Source of the DNA: Geodermatophilus obscurus
GTDB lineage: Bacteria; Actinomycetota; Actinomycetes; Mycobacteriales; Geodermatophilaceae
Length of the DNA: 64,000 nucleotides
Direction of reading: 5' to 3'
Assembly (NCBI RefSeq): GCF_900143215.1
Contig: NZ_FRDM01000013.1
Coordinates: forward strand, 48,542 to 112,541
This document shows positions 36,691-46,998 of this stretch, one piece after another (the stretch's first letter is position 1; each line of letters starts with the position of its first letter). The translations under genes were made by a program, and so were the position numbers. The notes below the pieces were generated by a model, which was not told where the DNA came from, did not search any database, and saw nothing but the letters and a program-made list of their open reading frames with translations.

Positions 36691-37979
36691 GACAGTCCCT
36701 CCACACGCAGGATGCTGGTGACGCCGCGCACGGCGGGCATCTCCCGGAGCGCGCCCACCGTCGCAGAGAGGGCCGCGTCCGGGGCGCTGTGCGTCACGAT
36801 GACCAGCGTCGCGGCGTCCCCGTGCCCGTCCTGGCGCACGGTGGCGATGCTGACCCCGTGGCGGGCGAACTCCTGCGCCACCGTCGCCAGCACGCCCGGC
36901 TTGTCGGCCACGTCGAGGCTGACGTGGTACCGGGTCGGGGTCTCGGCGATCGGCCGCGCGGGCAGGCCCGCGTAGGCGGTGACGCCGGGGCCGGCGACCC
37001 CCGCGACCCGGTTGCGCGCGACGGCGACGAGGTCGCCCAGGACGGCGCTGGCGGTCGCGTCCCCGCCGGCGCCCTGGCCGTAGAACATCAGCTGCCCGGC
37101 GGCCTCGGCCTCGACGAACACGGCGTTGAACGCCCCGCCGACCGAGGCCAGCGGGTGCGTCGTCGGGATCATCGCCGGGTGCACGCGGACGGCGACGGAG
37201 TCCCCGCCCTCGCCCGGCACGCGTTCGCAGATCGCCAGCAGCTTCACCGTGCAGCCGATCTCCGCGGCGCGGGCCACGTCGGTCGAGGTGACCGCGGAGA
37301 TGCCCTCGCGGTACACGTCGGCGGCCGACACCGGGGTGTGGAAGGCCAGCGAGGCGAGGATGGCGGCCTTGGCCGCGGCGTCGAAGCCGTCGACGTCGGC
37401 GGTCGGGTCGGCCTCGGCGTAGCCGAGATCGGTGGCCTCGGCCAGCGCCTCGGTGAAGCCGTGCCCGGTCTCGGCCATGCGGGACAGGATGAAGTTGGTC
37501 GTGCCGTTGACGATGCCGACCACCCGGCGCAGCTGGTCACCGGCCAGCGACTCGCGCAGCGGGCGCAGCAGCGGGATCGCGCCGGCCACGGCGGCCTCGT
37601 AGTACAGGTCGACCCCGGCCTCGGCCGCGGCCGCGTGCAGCTCGACGCCGTCGTCGGCCAGCAGCGCCTTGTTGGCGCTGACCACCGACTTGCCCGCCTC
37701 GAAGGCGGCCAGCAGCAGCGAGCGCACCGGCTCGATGCCGCCGATGACCTCCACGACGAGGTCCACGTCGGGCCGCGTCACCAGCCCGTGCGCGTCGGTG
37801 GTGAGCAGGTGCGCGGGGACGTCGGGGTGCCGGTCGGGACGGCGGACCGCGACGCCGGCGACCTCGACCGGCCGGCCGATGCGGGCGGCGAGCTCACCCG
37901 CCTGCTCCTCCAGCAGCCGCAGCACCGCGCTCCCGACGGTGCCGCAGCCCAGCAGCGCGACCTTCAGCGGATCACTCAC
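36687..37979 (-). CDS. hom: Homoserine dehydrogenase with ACT domain
   Basis: A 430-residue NAD(P)-dependent enzyme reducing aspartate semialdehyde to homoserine. The Rossmann start is [17 protein letters not shown], the catalytic core [14 protein letters not shown], and an ACT domain ([20 protein letters not shown]) ends the protein, fitting feedback control by threonine. GTG 37979 overlaps the lysA stop (GTGA). Confidence 0.97.
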   Translation of the reverse strand: MSDPLKVALLGCGTVGSAVLRLLEEQAGELAARIGRPVEVAGVAVRRPDRHPDVPAHLLTTDAHGLVTRPDVDLVVEVIGGIEPVRSLLLAAFEAGKSVVSANKALLADDGVELHAAAAEAGVDLYYEAAVAGAIPLLRPLRESLAGDQLRRVVGIVNGTTNFILSRMAETGHGFTEALAEATDLGYAEADPTADVDGFDAAAKAAILASLAFHTPVSAADVYREGISAVTSTDVARAAEIGCTVKLLAICERVPGEGGDSVAVRVHPAMIPTTHPLASVGGAFNAVFVEAEAAGQLMFYGQGAGGDATASAVLGDLVAVARNRVAGVAGPGVTAYAGLPARPIAETPTRYHVSLDVADKPGVLATVAQEFARHGVSIATVRQDGHGDAATLVIVTHSAPDAALSATVGALREMPAVRGVTSILRVEGLS

Positions 37980-39430
37980 GAGCGGGCTCCTGCCGGGTGC
38001 TCGGGCGCGGGCTGGTCGATCGCCGGCGAGGGCGCGGGCACGTCGGCGAGGACGGCGTCGAGGGCGAACACGTCCGCCAGTGTCTGACGCCGGACGATCT
38101 CGGTGGCGACGCCGTCCCGCACGGCGACCACCGGCGGCTTGAGCAGGTAGTTGTAGTTGCTCGCCATCGACCAGCAGTAGGCGCCGGTCGCGGCGACCGC
38201 GAGCAGGTCGCCGGGCTGCACGTCGGCGGGCAGCCACAGGTCGCGGACCAGGACGTCCCCGCTCTCGCAGTGCTTGCCGACGACCCGGCACAGCGCCGGC
38301 GGGGCCTCGGAGGTCCGGTTGGCCAGCACGCAGGTGTAGGCGGCGTCGTAGAGCGCGGTGCGGATGTTGTCGCTCATCCCGCCGTCGACCGACACGTAGT
38401 TGCGCACCGGCGGGGCGCCCTGCCCGCCGCTGCCGAGCCGCACCGGCTTGATCGTGCCGATCTCGTAGAGCGTCACCGTGCCGGGACCGGCGATGGCGCG
38501 GCCGGGTTCGACGGCCAGCCGGGGCACCGGCAGCCCGAGCGCCTCGCACTCGGCGGCGACGACGGCGCGCAGCCGCCGGGCGACGTCGCCGGGGCCGACC
38601 GGGTCGTCGTCGGGCAGGTAGGCGATGCCGAAGCCGCCGCCGAGGTTGAGCTCCCCCAGCACCTCGCCGGTGGCCTGCCGCAGCTGGCCGAGCAGGCCCA
38701 CCACCCGGTGCGCGGCCGCCTCGAACCCGGCGGAGTCGAAGATCTGCGAGCCGATGTGGCTGTGCAGGCCGGTCAGCCGCAGGGCCGGCTCGCGGATCAC
38801 CCGGACCGCGGCGGTCAGCGCGTCGCCGGTGGCCAGCGAGAACCCGAACTTCTGGTCCTCGTGGGCGGTGGCGATGAACTCGTGGGTGTGCGCCTCGATG
38901 CCGACCGTCGTCCGGACGAGCACCGGCACCGGCGCTCCGCCGGCGGCGACGCGGTCGGCGGCCAGCGGCACCAGCCGGTCGATCTCGTCGAAGGAGTCGA
39001 GGACGACGTGGCCGATGCCGGCGTCGACGGCCAGCTGCAGCTCGACGAGCGACTTGTTGTTGCCGTGCAGGGCGATCCGTTCCGCCGGGAAGCCGGCGGC
39101 CAGGGCGAGGGCCAGCTCGTTGCCCGAGCAGGCATCGAGGTGCAGGCCGTCGTCGGCGATCCAGCGGGCGACCTGACCGCAGAGGAACGCCTTGGAGGCG
39201 TAGTGCACGTCCGCGCCGTGGAAGGCGGCGGCGAAGTCGGCCGCGCGGCTCCGGAAGTCACCCTCGTCGAGGACGAACAACGGCGTGCCGTGGGTGCGCG
39301 CCAGCTCGGTGACCGGCCGGCCGCCTAGGTGCAGCTCGCCGTCGACCCGCCGGGCCGAGCGCGGCCACACCTGCGGGTCGAGCGCGCCGAGGTCGGCCGG
39401 CGGCAGGCCGACCGACGGCGGCGGGGTCAT
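37976..39430 (-). CDS. lysA: Diaminopimelate decarboxylase
   Basis: A 484-residue PLP enzyme making lysine from meso-diaminopimelate. The PLP lysine is Lys80 (HYASKAF); HGNNKS, the glycine-rich GELNLGGGFGIAY and the CESGD cysteine follow. ATG 39430 gives the family N-terminus. The gene sits between argS and hom, the conserved actinobacterial order. Confidence 0.97.
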   Translation of the reverse strand: MTPPPSVGLPPADLGALDPQVWPRSARRVDGELHLGGRPVTELARTHGTPLFVLDEGDFRSRAADFAAAFHGADVHYASKAFLCGQVARWIADDGLHLDACSGNELALALAAGFPAERIALHGNNKSLVELQLAVDAGIGHVVLDSFDEIDRLVPLAADRVAAGGAPVPVLVRTTVGIEAHTHEFIATAHEDQKFGFSLATGDALTAAVRVIREPALRLTGLHSHIGSQIFDSAGFEAAAHRVVGLLGQLRQATGEVLGELNLGGGFGIAYLPDDDPVGPGDVARRLRAVVAAECEALGLPVPRLAVEPGRAIAGPGTVTLYEIGTIKPVRLGSGGQGAPPVRNYVSVDGGMSDNIRTALYDAAYTCVLANRTSEAPPALCRVVGKHCESGDVLVRDLWLPADVQPGDLLAVAATGAYCWSMASNYNYLLKPPVVAVRDGVATEIVRRQTLADVFALDAVLADVPAPSPAIDQPAPEHPAGARS

Positions 39431-39462
39431 CCCCCCGTGCAGCGGACCGGCCGGGTGGGCCC

Positions 39463-41124
39463 TCACATCCGCTCCGGGGCGGAGACGCCGAGCACGCCGA
39501 GGCCGTTGCGCAGCACCACGGCGGTCGCCGCGCACAGCCAGAGGCGGGCGGTCGTCAGCGGGGTCGCCTCCTCGTCGCCGCGGGGCAGCACCCGGCAGAC
39601 GTCGTAGAAGCGGTGGTAGGTGCCGGCCAGCTCCTCCAGGTAGCGGGCCACCCGGTGCGGAGCGCGCAGCTCCGCGGCCGAGGTCAGCACCCGCGGGAAC
39701 TCACCGAGCGCCCTGAGCAGGTCGTTCTCCCGATCGTGCGCCAGCTGTGCGACGTCGACGTCGGCGGCGTCCCCCAGCGCGATGCCGAGGTCGCCGGCGT
39801 TGCGCAGCACCGAGGAGATGCGGGCGTGCGCGTACTGCACGTAGAAGACCGGGTTGTCGTTGGTCTGCCGGCTCCACAGGTCCAGGTCGAGGTCGATCTG
39901 CTGGTCGACCGACGCCCGGGCCAGCGCGTAGCGGGCGGCGTCCGCGCCGACGGCCTCCACGAGGTCCTCGAGCAGGACGACGGTGCCGGCCCGCTTGCTC
40001 ATCCGCACCGGCTCGCCGTCGCGGACCAGGTTGACCAGCTGGCCGAGCAGGATCTCCAGGTTGCCCTCGGGGTCGTCGCCGACCGCGGCCACGAGTGCCT
40101 TGTAGCGGCCGACGTACCCGGCGTGGTCGGCGCCGAGCATGATCACGACCTTGTCGAAACCCCGGGTGCGCTTGTCCAGGTAGTAGGCGCAGTCGGCGGC
40201 GAAGTAGGTCGGCTCGCCGTCGCTCTTGACCAGCGGGCGGTCCTTGTCGTCGCCGAAGTCGGTGGTGCGCAGCCAGACGGCGCCGTCGGCCTCGTACACG
40301 TGGCCGTTCTCCCGGAGCCGGGCGATCGCCTTCTCCAGCGCGCCGGTCTCGTGCAGCGTGCGCTCGCTGAAGTAGACGTCGAACTCGACGCCGAACGCGG
40401 CGAGCGTCCGCTTGATCTCGGCGAACATCAGGTCGACGCCGCGCTCGCGGAAGCGCTCCTGCTGCTGGTCCTCGGACAGCTCGAGCACGCCCGGCTCGGC
40501 CGCCACGACCTGGGCCGCGATCTCGCCGATGTAGTCGCCGGCGTAGCCGTCCTCGGGCACCGGGCGGCCGGCTGCCGCGGCCATCAGGCTGCGGGCGAAC
40601 CGGTCGATCTGCGCGCCGGCGTCGTTGAAGTAGTACTCCCGCGTCACCGTGGCGCCACTGGCCTCCAGCAGCCGCCCCAGGGCGTCACCGACGGCCGCCC
40701 AGCGGGTGCCGCCGATGTGCACCGGGCCGGTCGGGTTGGCGGAGACGAACTCCAGGTTGAGCTTCTGCCCGGCGAGGGTGCCGGTGTGCCCGTAGGTGCG
40801 GCCGGCGGTGACCGCGTCGACGGCGATCTTGCCGAGCGCGCCCTGCGCCAGGGTGATGTTGAGGAAGCCGGGGCCCGCGACGTCGACGCAGGCGATGCCC
40901 GGGTGCGCCCGCAGCTCCTCGGCCAGCAGCTCGGCCACCTCGCGCGGCGGCCGCCCGGCCGGCTTGGCCAGGCGGAGGGCCACGTTGGTGGCGTAGTCGC
41001 CGTGCTCGGGGTTCTTCGGGCGCTCGACGACGACCTCGGCGGGCACCTCGACGGGCAGCGCGCCTCGCTCGACGACCGCGCCGACGGCGGTGCGTACGAC
41101 GGCCTGCAGCTGCTCGGGTGTCAC
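39463..41124 (-). CDS. argS: Arginyl-tRNA synthetase
   Basis: A 553-residue class I synthetase charging tRNA-Arg. The N-terminal Add1 domain leads to the HIGH-type motif [10 protein letters not shown]. The KMSKS-type motif is RMSKRAGTV and the DALR anticodon-binding domain is at the C-terminus. The start is GTG. It heads the argS-lysA-hom-thrC-thrB set. Its tRNA-Arg(CCG) substrate gene is 1.7 kb away at 42808. Confidence 0.98.
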   Translation of the reverse strand: MTPEQLQAVVRTAVGAVVERGALPVEVPAEVVVERPKNPEHGDYATNVALRLAKPAGRPPREVAELLAEELRAHPGIACVDVAGPGFLNITLAQGALGKIAVDAVTAGRTYGHTGTLAGQKLNLEFVSANPTGPVHIGGTRWAAVGDALGRLLEASGATVTREYYFNDAGAQIDRFARSLMAAAAGRPVPEDGYAGDYIGEIAAQVVAAEPGVLELSEDQQQERFRERGVDLMFAEIKRTLAAFGVEFDVYFSERTLHETGALEKAIARLRENGHVYEADGAVWLRTTDFGDDKDRPLVKSDGEPTYFAADCAYYLDKRTRGFDKVVIMLGADHAGYVGRYKALVAAVGDDPEGNLEILLGQLVNLVRDGEPVRMSKRAGTVVLLEDLVEAVGADAARYALARASVDQQIDLDLDLWSRQTNDNPVFYVQYAHARISSVLRNAGDLGIALGDAADVDVAQLAHDRENDLLRALGEFPRVLTSAAELRAPHRVARYLEELAGTYHRFYDVCRVLPRGDEEATPLTTARLWLCAATAVVLRNGLGVLGVSAPERM

Positions 41125-41324
41125 CGCACGAGCGTACTGACCGGGTGTCCGCGTCCCGTGCGGGCTTCCTCACCCTCTCCCGGGCTCCCAGGGAGTGCTC
41201 AGCTCGCCCACCTAGACTCGGCCGCCGGAACGGCCGCGCGGGAGTCGCGACGCGGCCCCGCCCGGCCCGCGCACGGACGGGGCCGGGGGAACCAGCACGG
41301 ACACCGAGCACCCGAGGAGAGGCC

Positions 41325-42098
41325 TTGGCCAAGGACCGCAAGCCCGAGACCGGTCGCGCGAGCGGCGGAGCGAGCCGGTCGGGCGCGGGAGGCGGGAAGG
41401 GCGGGCGCACCCGCCCGCCGGCGGCCAACGTCGTCACGCCGCAGCGGCCGTGGGGGCTGATCGCCGCCGCCGTCGCCGTCCTGCTGTTCGCCGCCGCCGT
41501 GCTCACCTACGCCGTCCTGCAGGTCAACGAGTCCGAGGCCAACCGGGTCGACGCCGTCGACGAGATCGACGGGGTGCAGACCTTCGACTACGCCGCCGGC
41601 CAGGAGCACGTGACCACCCCGGTCACCTACGAGCAGTCCCCGCCGGTCGGCGGGCCGCACGACGGCGAGTGGGCCGACTGCACCGGCACCGTCTACGACG
41701 TGCAGATCCGGCAGGAGAACGCCGTGCACAGCCTCGAGCACGGCGCCGTCTGGATCACCTACGACCCCGCCGTCATCGGCGGGGGGGCGCTGGACACGCT
41801 GACCGCGTTCGCCGACGAGTCCGGTCGGATGGTCTCCCCCAACGCCGGCCAGGACTCCCCGATCAGCCTGCAGTCCTGGAACCACCAGCTGAAGGTCGAC
41901 TCGGCCGACGACCCGCGGATCGAGCAGTTCGCCGACTTCCTGACCTACAACCAGGAGTTCTTCCCCGAGCCAGGCGCCAGCTGCGAGAACCCCCAGTTCA
42001 TCAGCGACCCGCTGACCGTGGGCGAGGGCAGCCGCGGCGCCGCGTCCATGACGACCGACGCCCCGACCTCGACCGGGGCTGAGACCGGCGCCCCGTGA
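41325..42098 (+). CDS. DUF3105 membrane-anchored protein
   Basis: A 257-residue protein. A basic Gly/Arg-rich N-terminus, one membrane helix (PWGLIAAAVAVLLFAAAVLT) and an extracytoplasmic DUF3105 domain (HVTTPVTYEQSPPVGGPHDG, HSLEHGAVWITYDP) are visible. The function is unknown. The conserved His and Cys residues may bind a metal such as copper, given the DUF305 partner. TTG 41325 is chosen because GAGGAGA lies four bases upstream. TAGACT at 41213-41218 may be its -10 element. Confidence 0.88.
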   Translation: MAKDRKPETGRASGGASRSGAGGGKGGRTRPPAANVVTPQRPWGLIAAAVAVLLFAAAVLTYAVLQVNESEANRVDAVDEIDGVQTFDYAAGQEHVTTPVTYEQSPPVGGPHDGEWADCTGTVYDVQIRQENAVHSLEHGAVWITYDPAVIGGGALDTLTAFADESGRMVSPNAGQDSPISLQSWNHQLKVDSADDPRIEQFADFLTYNQEFFPEPGASCENPQFISDPLTVGEGSRGAASMTTDAPTSTGAETGAP

Positions 42099-42748
42099 CC
42101 GCCGCGCGCAGCCCGCTCCGGGTGCTGCTGCTGGCGGTCATCGCCGTCGGGCTGGTCCTGATCGGCGGGGGCGCCGCGGTGGCCCTCGGCCTGGGCCGGG
42201 GCGAGCCGGCCCCGACGGCGGACTCCGCGGCGGCCGGGTTCGCCCGGGACATGTCCCGGCACCACCTGCAGGGCGTGGAGATGGCCAACCTGGCACTGGA
42301 GCGGAGCACCGACCCGGAGGTCCGCCAGCTGGCGTTCGACATCGCCGAGACCCAGCAGAACCAGGTGGGGCGCATGCAGGGCTGGCTGGCGCTCTGGGGC
42401 CTGCCGCCGACCGGCGGTGACACCATGGCCTGGATGGCCTCCGCCGAGGGGCACGGCGGCCACGACACGGCCGCGGTGGCCGGCGGGCCGATGCCGGGGA
42501 TGGCCACCGAGGCGGAGCTGGCTCAGCTGCGCGCCCTGTCGGGCACCGAGTTCGACGTCGAGTTCCTGCGGCTGATGATCCGGCACCACCAGGGCGGCTT
42601 CGAGATGGCGCAGTACGCCGCCGAGCACGCCGCTGTGCCCGCCGTCGCAGGGCTGGCCGGCACCATCGCGGAGACCCAGACGGCGGAGGTGACGACGATG
42701 GAGCGGATGCTCACCTCCCGCGGCGGCACCCCGCTGCCCGCGCCCTGA
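42095..42748 (+). CDS. DUF305 exported protein
   Basis: A 217-residue protein with a signal anchor (LRVLLLAVIAVGLVLIGGGA) and two DUF305 units marked by MSRHHLQGVEMANLA and MIRHHQGGFEMAQYA. The paired histidines and a Met/His-rich middle (MPGM, EGHGGHD) suggest copper binding outside the membrane, as proposed for other DUF305 proteins. Its GTG overlaps the DUF3105 stop by four bases, so they work together. Confidence 0.9.
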   Translation: MTAARSPLRVLLLAVIAVGLVLIGGGAAVALGLGRGEPAPTADSAAAGFARDMSRHHLQGVEMANLALERSTDPEVRQLAFDIAETQQNQVGRMQGWLALWGLPPTGGDTMAWMASAEGHGGHDTAAVAGGPMPGMATEAELAQLRALSGTEFDVEFLRLMIRHHQGGFEMAQYAAEHAAVPAVAGLAGTIAETQTAEVTTMERMLTSRGGTPLPAP

Positions 42749-42807
42749 CGCACCGCCGTCGGAACGCCGCGGAGCGGCTGGTAGGTTCTTCTGCGCCCCA
42801 CCGCAGA

Positions 42808-42879
42808 GCCCCCGTAGCTCAGGGGATAGAGCACCGCCCTCCGGAGGCGGGTGCGCAGGTTCGAATCCTGCCGGGGGCA
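42808..42879 (+). tRNA. tRNA-Arg (anticodon CCG)
   Basis: The cloverleaf folds fully. Acceptor GCCCCCG/CGGGGGC, D stem GCTC/GAGC, anticodon stem CCGCC/GGCGG with loop CTCCGGA (anticodon CCG), T stem GCAGG/CCTGC with TTCGAAT. The discriminator is A and CCA is not encoded. It reads CGG, a common arginine codon here. TAGGTT at 42782-42787 may be the -10 element. Confidence 0.97.
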
Positions 42880-42890
42880 CCCAGCACCGA

Positions 42891-42918
42891 GAGGCCCCGC
42901 CGTCCGCGGCGGGGCCTC
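42891..42918 (+). terminator. Terminator of tRNA-Arg
   Basis: Perfect 12-bp arms GAGGCCCCGCCG and CGGCGGGGCCTC with loop TCCG, 11 bases after the tRNA. Confidence 0.9.
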
Positions 42919-43132
42919 CCGTGCGTCCGGGGCCGGTCGGCGGCCGCCAGGCCCCTGGCCAGGTCCGGGAGGCGACCGACGCAGCACAGCTCGGAACGCT
43001 GCTGGTGCTCCTCACCGTCGCTGTGGCACCGGCGCTCCGGCGTGCCACCGGCTACGGTCGCGACAGCTCGAACGGCCGGGAAGCGCCCGAACGGGGTGAG
43101 GGCGCCGCAGGGCACGACAGGCGGGAGTGGGC

Positions 43133-44011
43133 GTGAGCGTGGACAGCGGCGGTTCGACGGGGCTGATGCCCGCGGCGTTCTTCGGCCACGGCAATCCCAT
43201 GAACGCTCTCGAGGTGAACCGCTACACGGCGGCGTGGCGCGCGTTCGGCGAGGCGGTGCCGCGTCCCCGGGCGATCCTCGTGGTCAGCGCGCACTGGTAC
43301 ATCAACGCCACTGCCGTCACGGCGATGCCGCGGCCCCGCACGATCCACGACTTCTACGGCTTCCCGCAGGAGCTGTTCGACGTGCAGTACCCGGCGCCCG
43401 GGCTGCCGGAGCTCGCCGCGGAGGTCAGCGACGTCGTCCACCCGACGTGGGTCGGCGCGGACGTCGACAGCTGGGGCATCGACCACGGGACCTGGTCGGT
43501 GCTCGTGCACGCGTTCCCCGACGCCTCGATCCCGGTCGTGCAGCTGAGCATCAACGCCGACAAGAGCCCGGACCACCACCTCGAGCTCGGCGCGAAGCTC
43601 GCGCCGCTGCGCGAGCGCGGCGTGCTGGTCGTGGCCAGCGGCAACGTCGTGCACAACCTGCGCGGGATGGACTGGTCGCTCAGGGACGACGGCTACGACT
43701 GGGCGCAGCGCTTCGACGAGGACGCCAAGCAGCGCATGCTCACCACCCCGACCGAGTTCGCGACGCTGGACGCGCACGCCGACTACCGCCGTGCCGTGCC
43801 GACGCCGGACCACTTCATCCCCGCGCTGTACCTCGCGGGGCTCGCCGGTGCGGCCGGCGACCAGTCGGCAACCGTGCTGGTGGACGGTTACGCGTACGGC
43901 TCGCTGTCGATGACGGCGTACACGCTGGGCCTCGACTGCGGGCAGACGCCCGACGCGGGCGGCGCGCCACAGGCTCCGCCCGGGGTGCCACCCGACGGCT
44001 CCAACATCTGA
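43133..44011 (+). CDS. LigB/YgiD-type extradiol dioxygenase
   Basis: A 292-residue protein of the LigB superfamily, close to 4,5-DOPA dioxygenase YgiD. Likely metal ligands are the His in FFGHGNPM, SAHWY and NVVHNLR, with DHFIPAL also conserved. It would open catechol rings with O2 using zinc or iron; the natural substrate is unknown. GTG 43133 is chosen because GGGAG lies five bases upstream; GTG 43127 is also in frame. Confidence 0.88.
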   Translation: MSVDSGGSTGLMPAAFFGHGNPMNALEVNRYTAAWRAFGEAVPRPRAILVVSAHWYINATAVTAMPRPRTIHDFYGFPQELFDVQYPAPGLPELAAEVSDVVHPTWVGADVDSWGIDHGTWSVLVHAFPDASIPVVQLSINADKSPDHHLELGAKLAPLRERGVLVVASGNVVHNLRGMDWSLRDDGYDWAQRFDEDAKQRMLTTPTEFATLDAHADYRRAVPTPDHFIPALYLAGLAGAAGDQSATVLVDGYAYGSLSMTAYTLGLDCGQTPDAGGAPQAPPGVPPDGSNI

Positions 44012-44119
44012 GCGGCAGCGCTCGCCGACCGGGCAGCGCGATGGGCGGGGACCCCGTGCCGCACGACCCGCGCACGCACCGGTCGGACCTCGACTCGTCC
44101 GTCGGCGCGGGCGTCCGCA

Positions 44120-44890
44120 TCAGCTGGTCAGCAGCCCGCCCTCCACCGGCAGCGTCGTCCCGGTGACGTACCCGCCGGCGTCGCTGACCAGGAAGACCAG
44201 CGCCGCGGCCAGCTCCACGGGGTCGCCCTTGCGACCGGCCAGCACCCGGGTCAGCTGGCTCTCGATGTAGCCCTCGGGGTACTGCTCGGTCATCTCCGAC
44301 TCGAAGAAGCCGGGGGCCAGCGCGTTCACCCGGATGCCCTTGCGGCCGGTCCACTGCTGCGCCAGGTCGCGGGTGAGCCCGATCAGGCCGGCCTTGCTCG
44401 CCGCGTAGGCCGCCTGGGGCAGCCCGGCGGTGGTCAGCCCGAGGATGCTGGAGATGTTGACGATCGAGCTGCCCGGCTGCATGACCCGCGCGCAGGCCTG
44501 CGCCATCCAGTAGCAGCCGTTGAGGTTCACGTCGATCACCGAGCGGAACTGCTCCGGGGTCTCCCGGGTGGCCGGCACCGCCGTGCCGACGCCGGCGTTG
44601 TTCACCAGGACGTCGACCTTCCCGAACTCGGCCATGGCGGCGTCCACCAGGCCCTGGCAGTCCTCGGGCGAGGAGACGTCGGTGCGCACGGTGATCGCCC
44701 GCCGCCCGGCCGCCTCCACCGCCGCGCGGGTGTCGCCCAGCCGGTCCTCGCGGCGGGCGCCCAACGCGACGTCCGCGCCGGCCTCGGCCAGCGCGCGGGC
44801 GAACACCGCGCCGAGGCCGGAGGACGCCCCCGTCACGATCGCCACCCGGCCGTCCAGCCGGAACATGTCGAGGACCGTCCTGTCCGTCAC
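44120..44890 (-). CDS. SDR-family reductase (3-oxoacyl reductase-like)
   Basis: A 256-residue short-chain dehydrogenase with cofactor motif TGASSGLG, NNAG, the catalytic Ser (NISSILG) and YAASK, and a C-terminal TGTTLPVEGG. It resembles 3-oxoacyl-ACP/CoA reductases. Because it diverges from the acyl-CoA ligase-PhaE-PhaC set, it could supply hydroxyacyl-CoA for polymer synthesis, a PhaB-like role. That is inferred from context. GTG 44890 has GGGAG six bases upstream. Confidence 0.85.
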   Translation of the reverse strand: MTDRTVLDMFRLDGRVAIVTGASSGLGAVFARALAEAGADVALGARREDRLGDTRAAVEAAGRRAITVRTDVSSPEDCQGLVDAAMAEFGKVDVLVNNAGVGTAVPATRETPEQFRSVIDVNLNGCYWMAQACARVMQPGSSIVNISSILGLTTAGLPQAAYAASKAGLIGLTRDLAQQWTGRKGIRVNALAPGFFESEMTEQYPEGYIESQLTRVLAGRKGDPVELAAALVFLVSDAGGYVTGTTLPVEGGLLTS

Positions 44891-44979
44891 GTGCGCTCCC
44901 GTCGTCGTCGGTGGGTCCTGAGCCTGTCGCGCCGGCGGCCGACCCGCCACCCGCGGCCCCGAGCCGCGAGCTGCCGACG

Positions 44980-44995
44980 TGTGGGGTAGACCACA
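44980..44995. promoter_or_regulatory. Candidate operator between SDR and CoA ligase genes
   Basis: TGTGG (44980-44984) and CCACA (44991-44995) form an inverted repeat with a six-base spacer in the divergent intergenic region. It could control both directions. Confidence 0.35.
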
Positions 44996-45044
44996 TCCCT
45001 GACGGGTAGGGGCCGGACCCGATCCGGAACGATGGGGAGGATCC

Positions 45045-46544
45045 GTGGCCAACCTGGCACAGCACCTGATCGACACCGCGGCGCAGCACGGCGACCGGCC
45101 GGCGCTCCGCATGGACGACGCCGTCCTGACCTACGACGGGTTCCGCGACGCCGCGGCTGCCGTGGCCGCGGGACTGCGGGCACGGGGCGTGCAGCCCGGC
45201 GACCGGGTGGGGATGGTCCTGCCGAACGTGCTGAGCTTCCCGGTCGTCTTCTACGGCGCGCTGACCGCCGGCGCCGCCGTCGTCCCGATGAACCCGCTGC
45301 TCAAGGCGCGCGAGGTCGAGTACTACCTGCGCGACTCCGGCGCCCGGCTCGTGGTCGTGCTGGACTCGATCGCCGACGCGGCCACCGAGGCCGCGGCCGC
45401 CGTGGGCGTCGACGCGGTGACCGTCGGCCCGGTCGACGCCGGCGCGACGCTGAGCGGGACCGGCAGCGGGGACCTCGAGCCGCGGGCTGACGGGGACGCG
45501 GCGGTCATCCTCTACACCTCGGGCACCACCGGCCCGCCGAAGGGCGCGGAGCTGACCCACGCCAACCTGAGCGGCAACGCCCGCACCACGCAGGAGACCC
45601 TCCTCGAGGGCACGCCGGACGACGTGATCATGGGCTGCCTGCCGCTGTTCCACGTCTTCGGGCTGACCTGCGCGCTCAACGCCGGCGTCCTGGCCGGGGC
45701 CTGCCTGACGCTGCTCCCGCGGTTCGACGGCGCCAGAGCGCTGCCGATCATCGAGCGGGACCGGGTGACCGTCTTCGAGGGCGTGCCGACGATGTTCTCC
45801 GCGATGCTGCACCAGGCCGACCGGGACCGCCACGACGTCTCCAGCCTGCGCCTGTGCGTCTCCGGCGGGTCGGCCATGCCGGTCGAGGTGATGCGCGGTT
45901 TCGAGGAGGCCTTCGGCTGCATCGTGCTGGAGGGCTACGGCCTGTCGGAGACCTCGCCGGTCGCCTCCTTCAACCACCCGCACGCGGAGCGCAAGCCCGG
46001 GACGATCGGCACGCCGATCCGCGGGGTGGGGATGCGGCTGGTGGACGACGAGGGCCGCGACGTGGCCGCCGGCGACGTCGGGGAGATCGCGATCCGCGGC
46101 GAGAACGTGATGAAGGGTTACTGGGGCAAGCCCGAGGAGACGGCGAAGGCCATCCCGGACGGCTGGTTCCGCACCGGTGACCTGGCCCGGCAGGACGAGG
46201 ACGGCTACTACGCGATCGTCGACCGCAAGAAGGAGATGATCATCCGCGGGGGTTACAACGTCTACCCGCGGGAGATCGAGGAGGCGCTCTACGAGCACCC
46301 GGCGGTCGCCGAGGCGGCGTGCGTCGGCGTCCCCCACCCCGACCTCGGCGAGGAGGTCGCCGCCGCCGTCGCACTGAAGCCCGGCAGCCAGGCCGACGCC
46401 GACGAGCTGCGGGCCTGGGTCAAGGAGCGGGTGGCCGCCTACAAGTACCCGCGGCACGTCTGGCTGGTCGAGTCCCTGCCGAAGGGCCCCACCGGCAAGA
46501 TCCTGCGCCGCGCCGTCGAGGTCCCCGCCGAGGTGGCGGGGTGA
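45045..46544 (+). CDS. Acyl-CoA ligase (AMP-forming)
   Basis: A 499-residue adenylate-forming enzyme. The AMP-binding signature is [16 protein letters not shown]. Further motifs are GYGLSETSP, the hinge [15 protein letters not shown] and the late catalytic lysine in GPTGKILRR. It activates a fatty or other carboxylic acid as CoA ester. GTG 45045 has GGGGAGG four bases upstream. It is followed after 67 bases by the PhaE-like gene, so it probably feeds the PHA synthase or recycles released acids. Confidence 0.92.
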   Translation: MANLAQHLIDTAAQHGDRPALRMDDAVLTYDGFRDAAAAVAAGLRARGVQPGDRVGMVLPNVLSFPVVFYGALTAGAAVVPMNPLLKAREVEYYLRDSGARLVVVLDSIADAATEAAAAVGVDAVTVGPVDAGATLSGTGSGDLEPRADGDAAVILYTSGTTGPPKGAELTHANLSGNARTTQETLLEGTPDDVIMGCLPLFHVFGLTCALNAGVLAGACLTLLPRFDGARALPIIERDRVTVFEGVPTMFSAMLHQADRDRHDVSSLRLCVSGGSAMPVEVMRGFEEAFGCIVLEGYGLSETSPVASFNHPHAERKPGTIGTPIRGVGMRLVDDEGRDVAAGDVGEIAIRGENVMKGYWGKPEETAKAIPDGWFRTGDLARQDEDGYYAIVDRKKEMIIRGGYNVYPREIEEALYEHPAVAEAACVGVPHPDLGEEVAAAVALKPGSQADADELRAWVKERVAAYKYPRHVWLVESLPKGPTGKILRRAVEVPAEVAG

Positions 46545-46611
46545 GGCAGCCGGGGGCGCCGGCGTGAGCGCGCCCACCTGACCCCGTCCGGCCCGAGCCC
46601 AGGGAGCACCC

Positions 46612-46998
46612 GTGGCAGACCCCCGCCCGCCGCTGTGGCGGCAGGCCTTCGACGCCGTCGAGCGGCGTGTCACCCCACGCGCCGAGGAGTTCGTCCGCAC
46701 CGAGACCTTCGCGGTCGGTGCGGCCCTGACCCGCCGGGCGGTGACCCTGGCCCGCGACACCGCGCGCGGGGCCACGACCCGCTTGTGGCACGCGATCGAC
46801 CTGCCGGCCGGCACCGACGTGAGCCGGCTGCGCGCCCAGGTCGGCGCACTGGACCGCGAGATCCGCCGGCTGACCCTGCAGCTCGAGGCGGAACGCCGCC
46901 GCACCTCCGAGGAGACCGATGCCGACAGTCCCCAGCCCGCAGACGGTCCTCGACCGCGTCCGGCGCGACGTCGAACGCAACGCCCTGCGCGCCCGTAA
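46612..46998 (+). CDS. Probable PhaE-like PHA synthase subunit
   Basis: A 128-residue helical protein. The segment DLPAGTDVSRLRAQVGALDR, then EIRRLTLQLE, resembles the conserved C-terminal coiled coil of PhaE subunits of class III PHA synthases, which are usually 150-380 residues long. The tail after residue 100 is disordered and basic (RPRPARRRTQRPARP). It overlaps phaC by 80 bases, so the two products are tightly coupled. It would bind and activate PhaC on the polymer granule. The assignment rests on position and coiled-coil pattern, and a phasin-like role is the alternative. Confidence 0.65.
   Translation: MADPRPPLWRQAFDAVERRVTPRAEEFVRTETFAVGAALTRRAVTLARDTARGATTRLWHAIDLPAGTDVSRLRAQVGALDREIRRLTLQLEAERRRTSEETDADSPQPADGPRPRPARRRTQRPARP

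Noticed and set aside
42860..42879. tRNA-Arg 3' end as an attachment site for an integrated element
   Set aside because: No integrase gene and no second copy of the tRNA 3' end was seen in the window.
42523..43115. Minus-strand frames giving peptides like CPRQDSNLRTRLRRAV and GRIRTCAPASGG
   Set aside because: These are antisense translations of the tRNA-Arg gene, a well-known source of false proteins.
44012..44119. A further copy of the hairpin repeat between the dioxygenase and SDR genes
   Set aside because: GGGGACCCCGTG is present but neither the loop decamer nor the paired arms are found.
43815..46904. A 1029-codon minus frame spanning the SDR and CoA ligase genes
   Set aside because: Overlaps two genes with complete motifs on the correct strands; no domain in the long frame.
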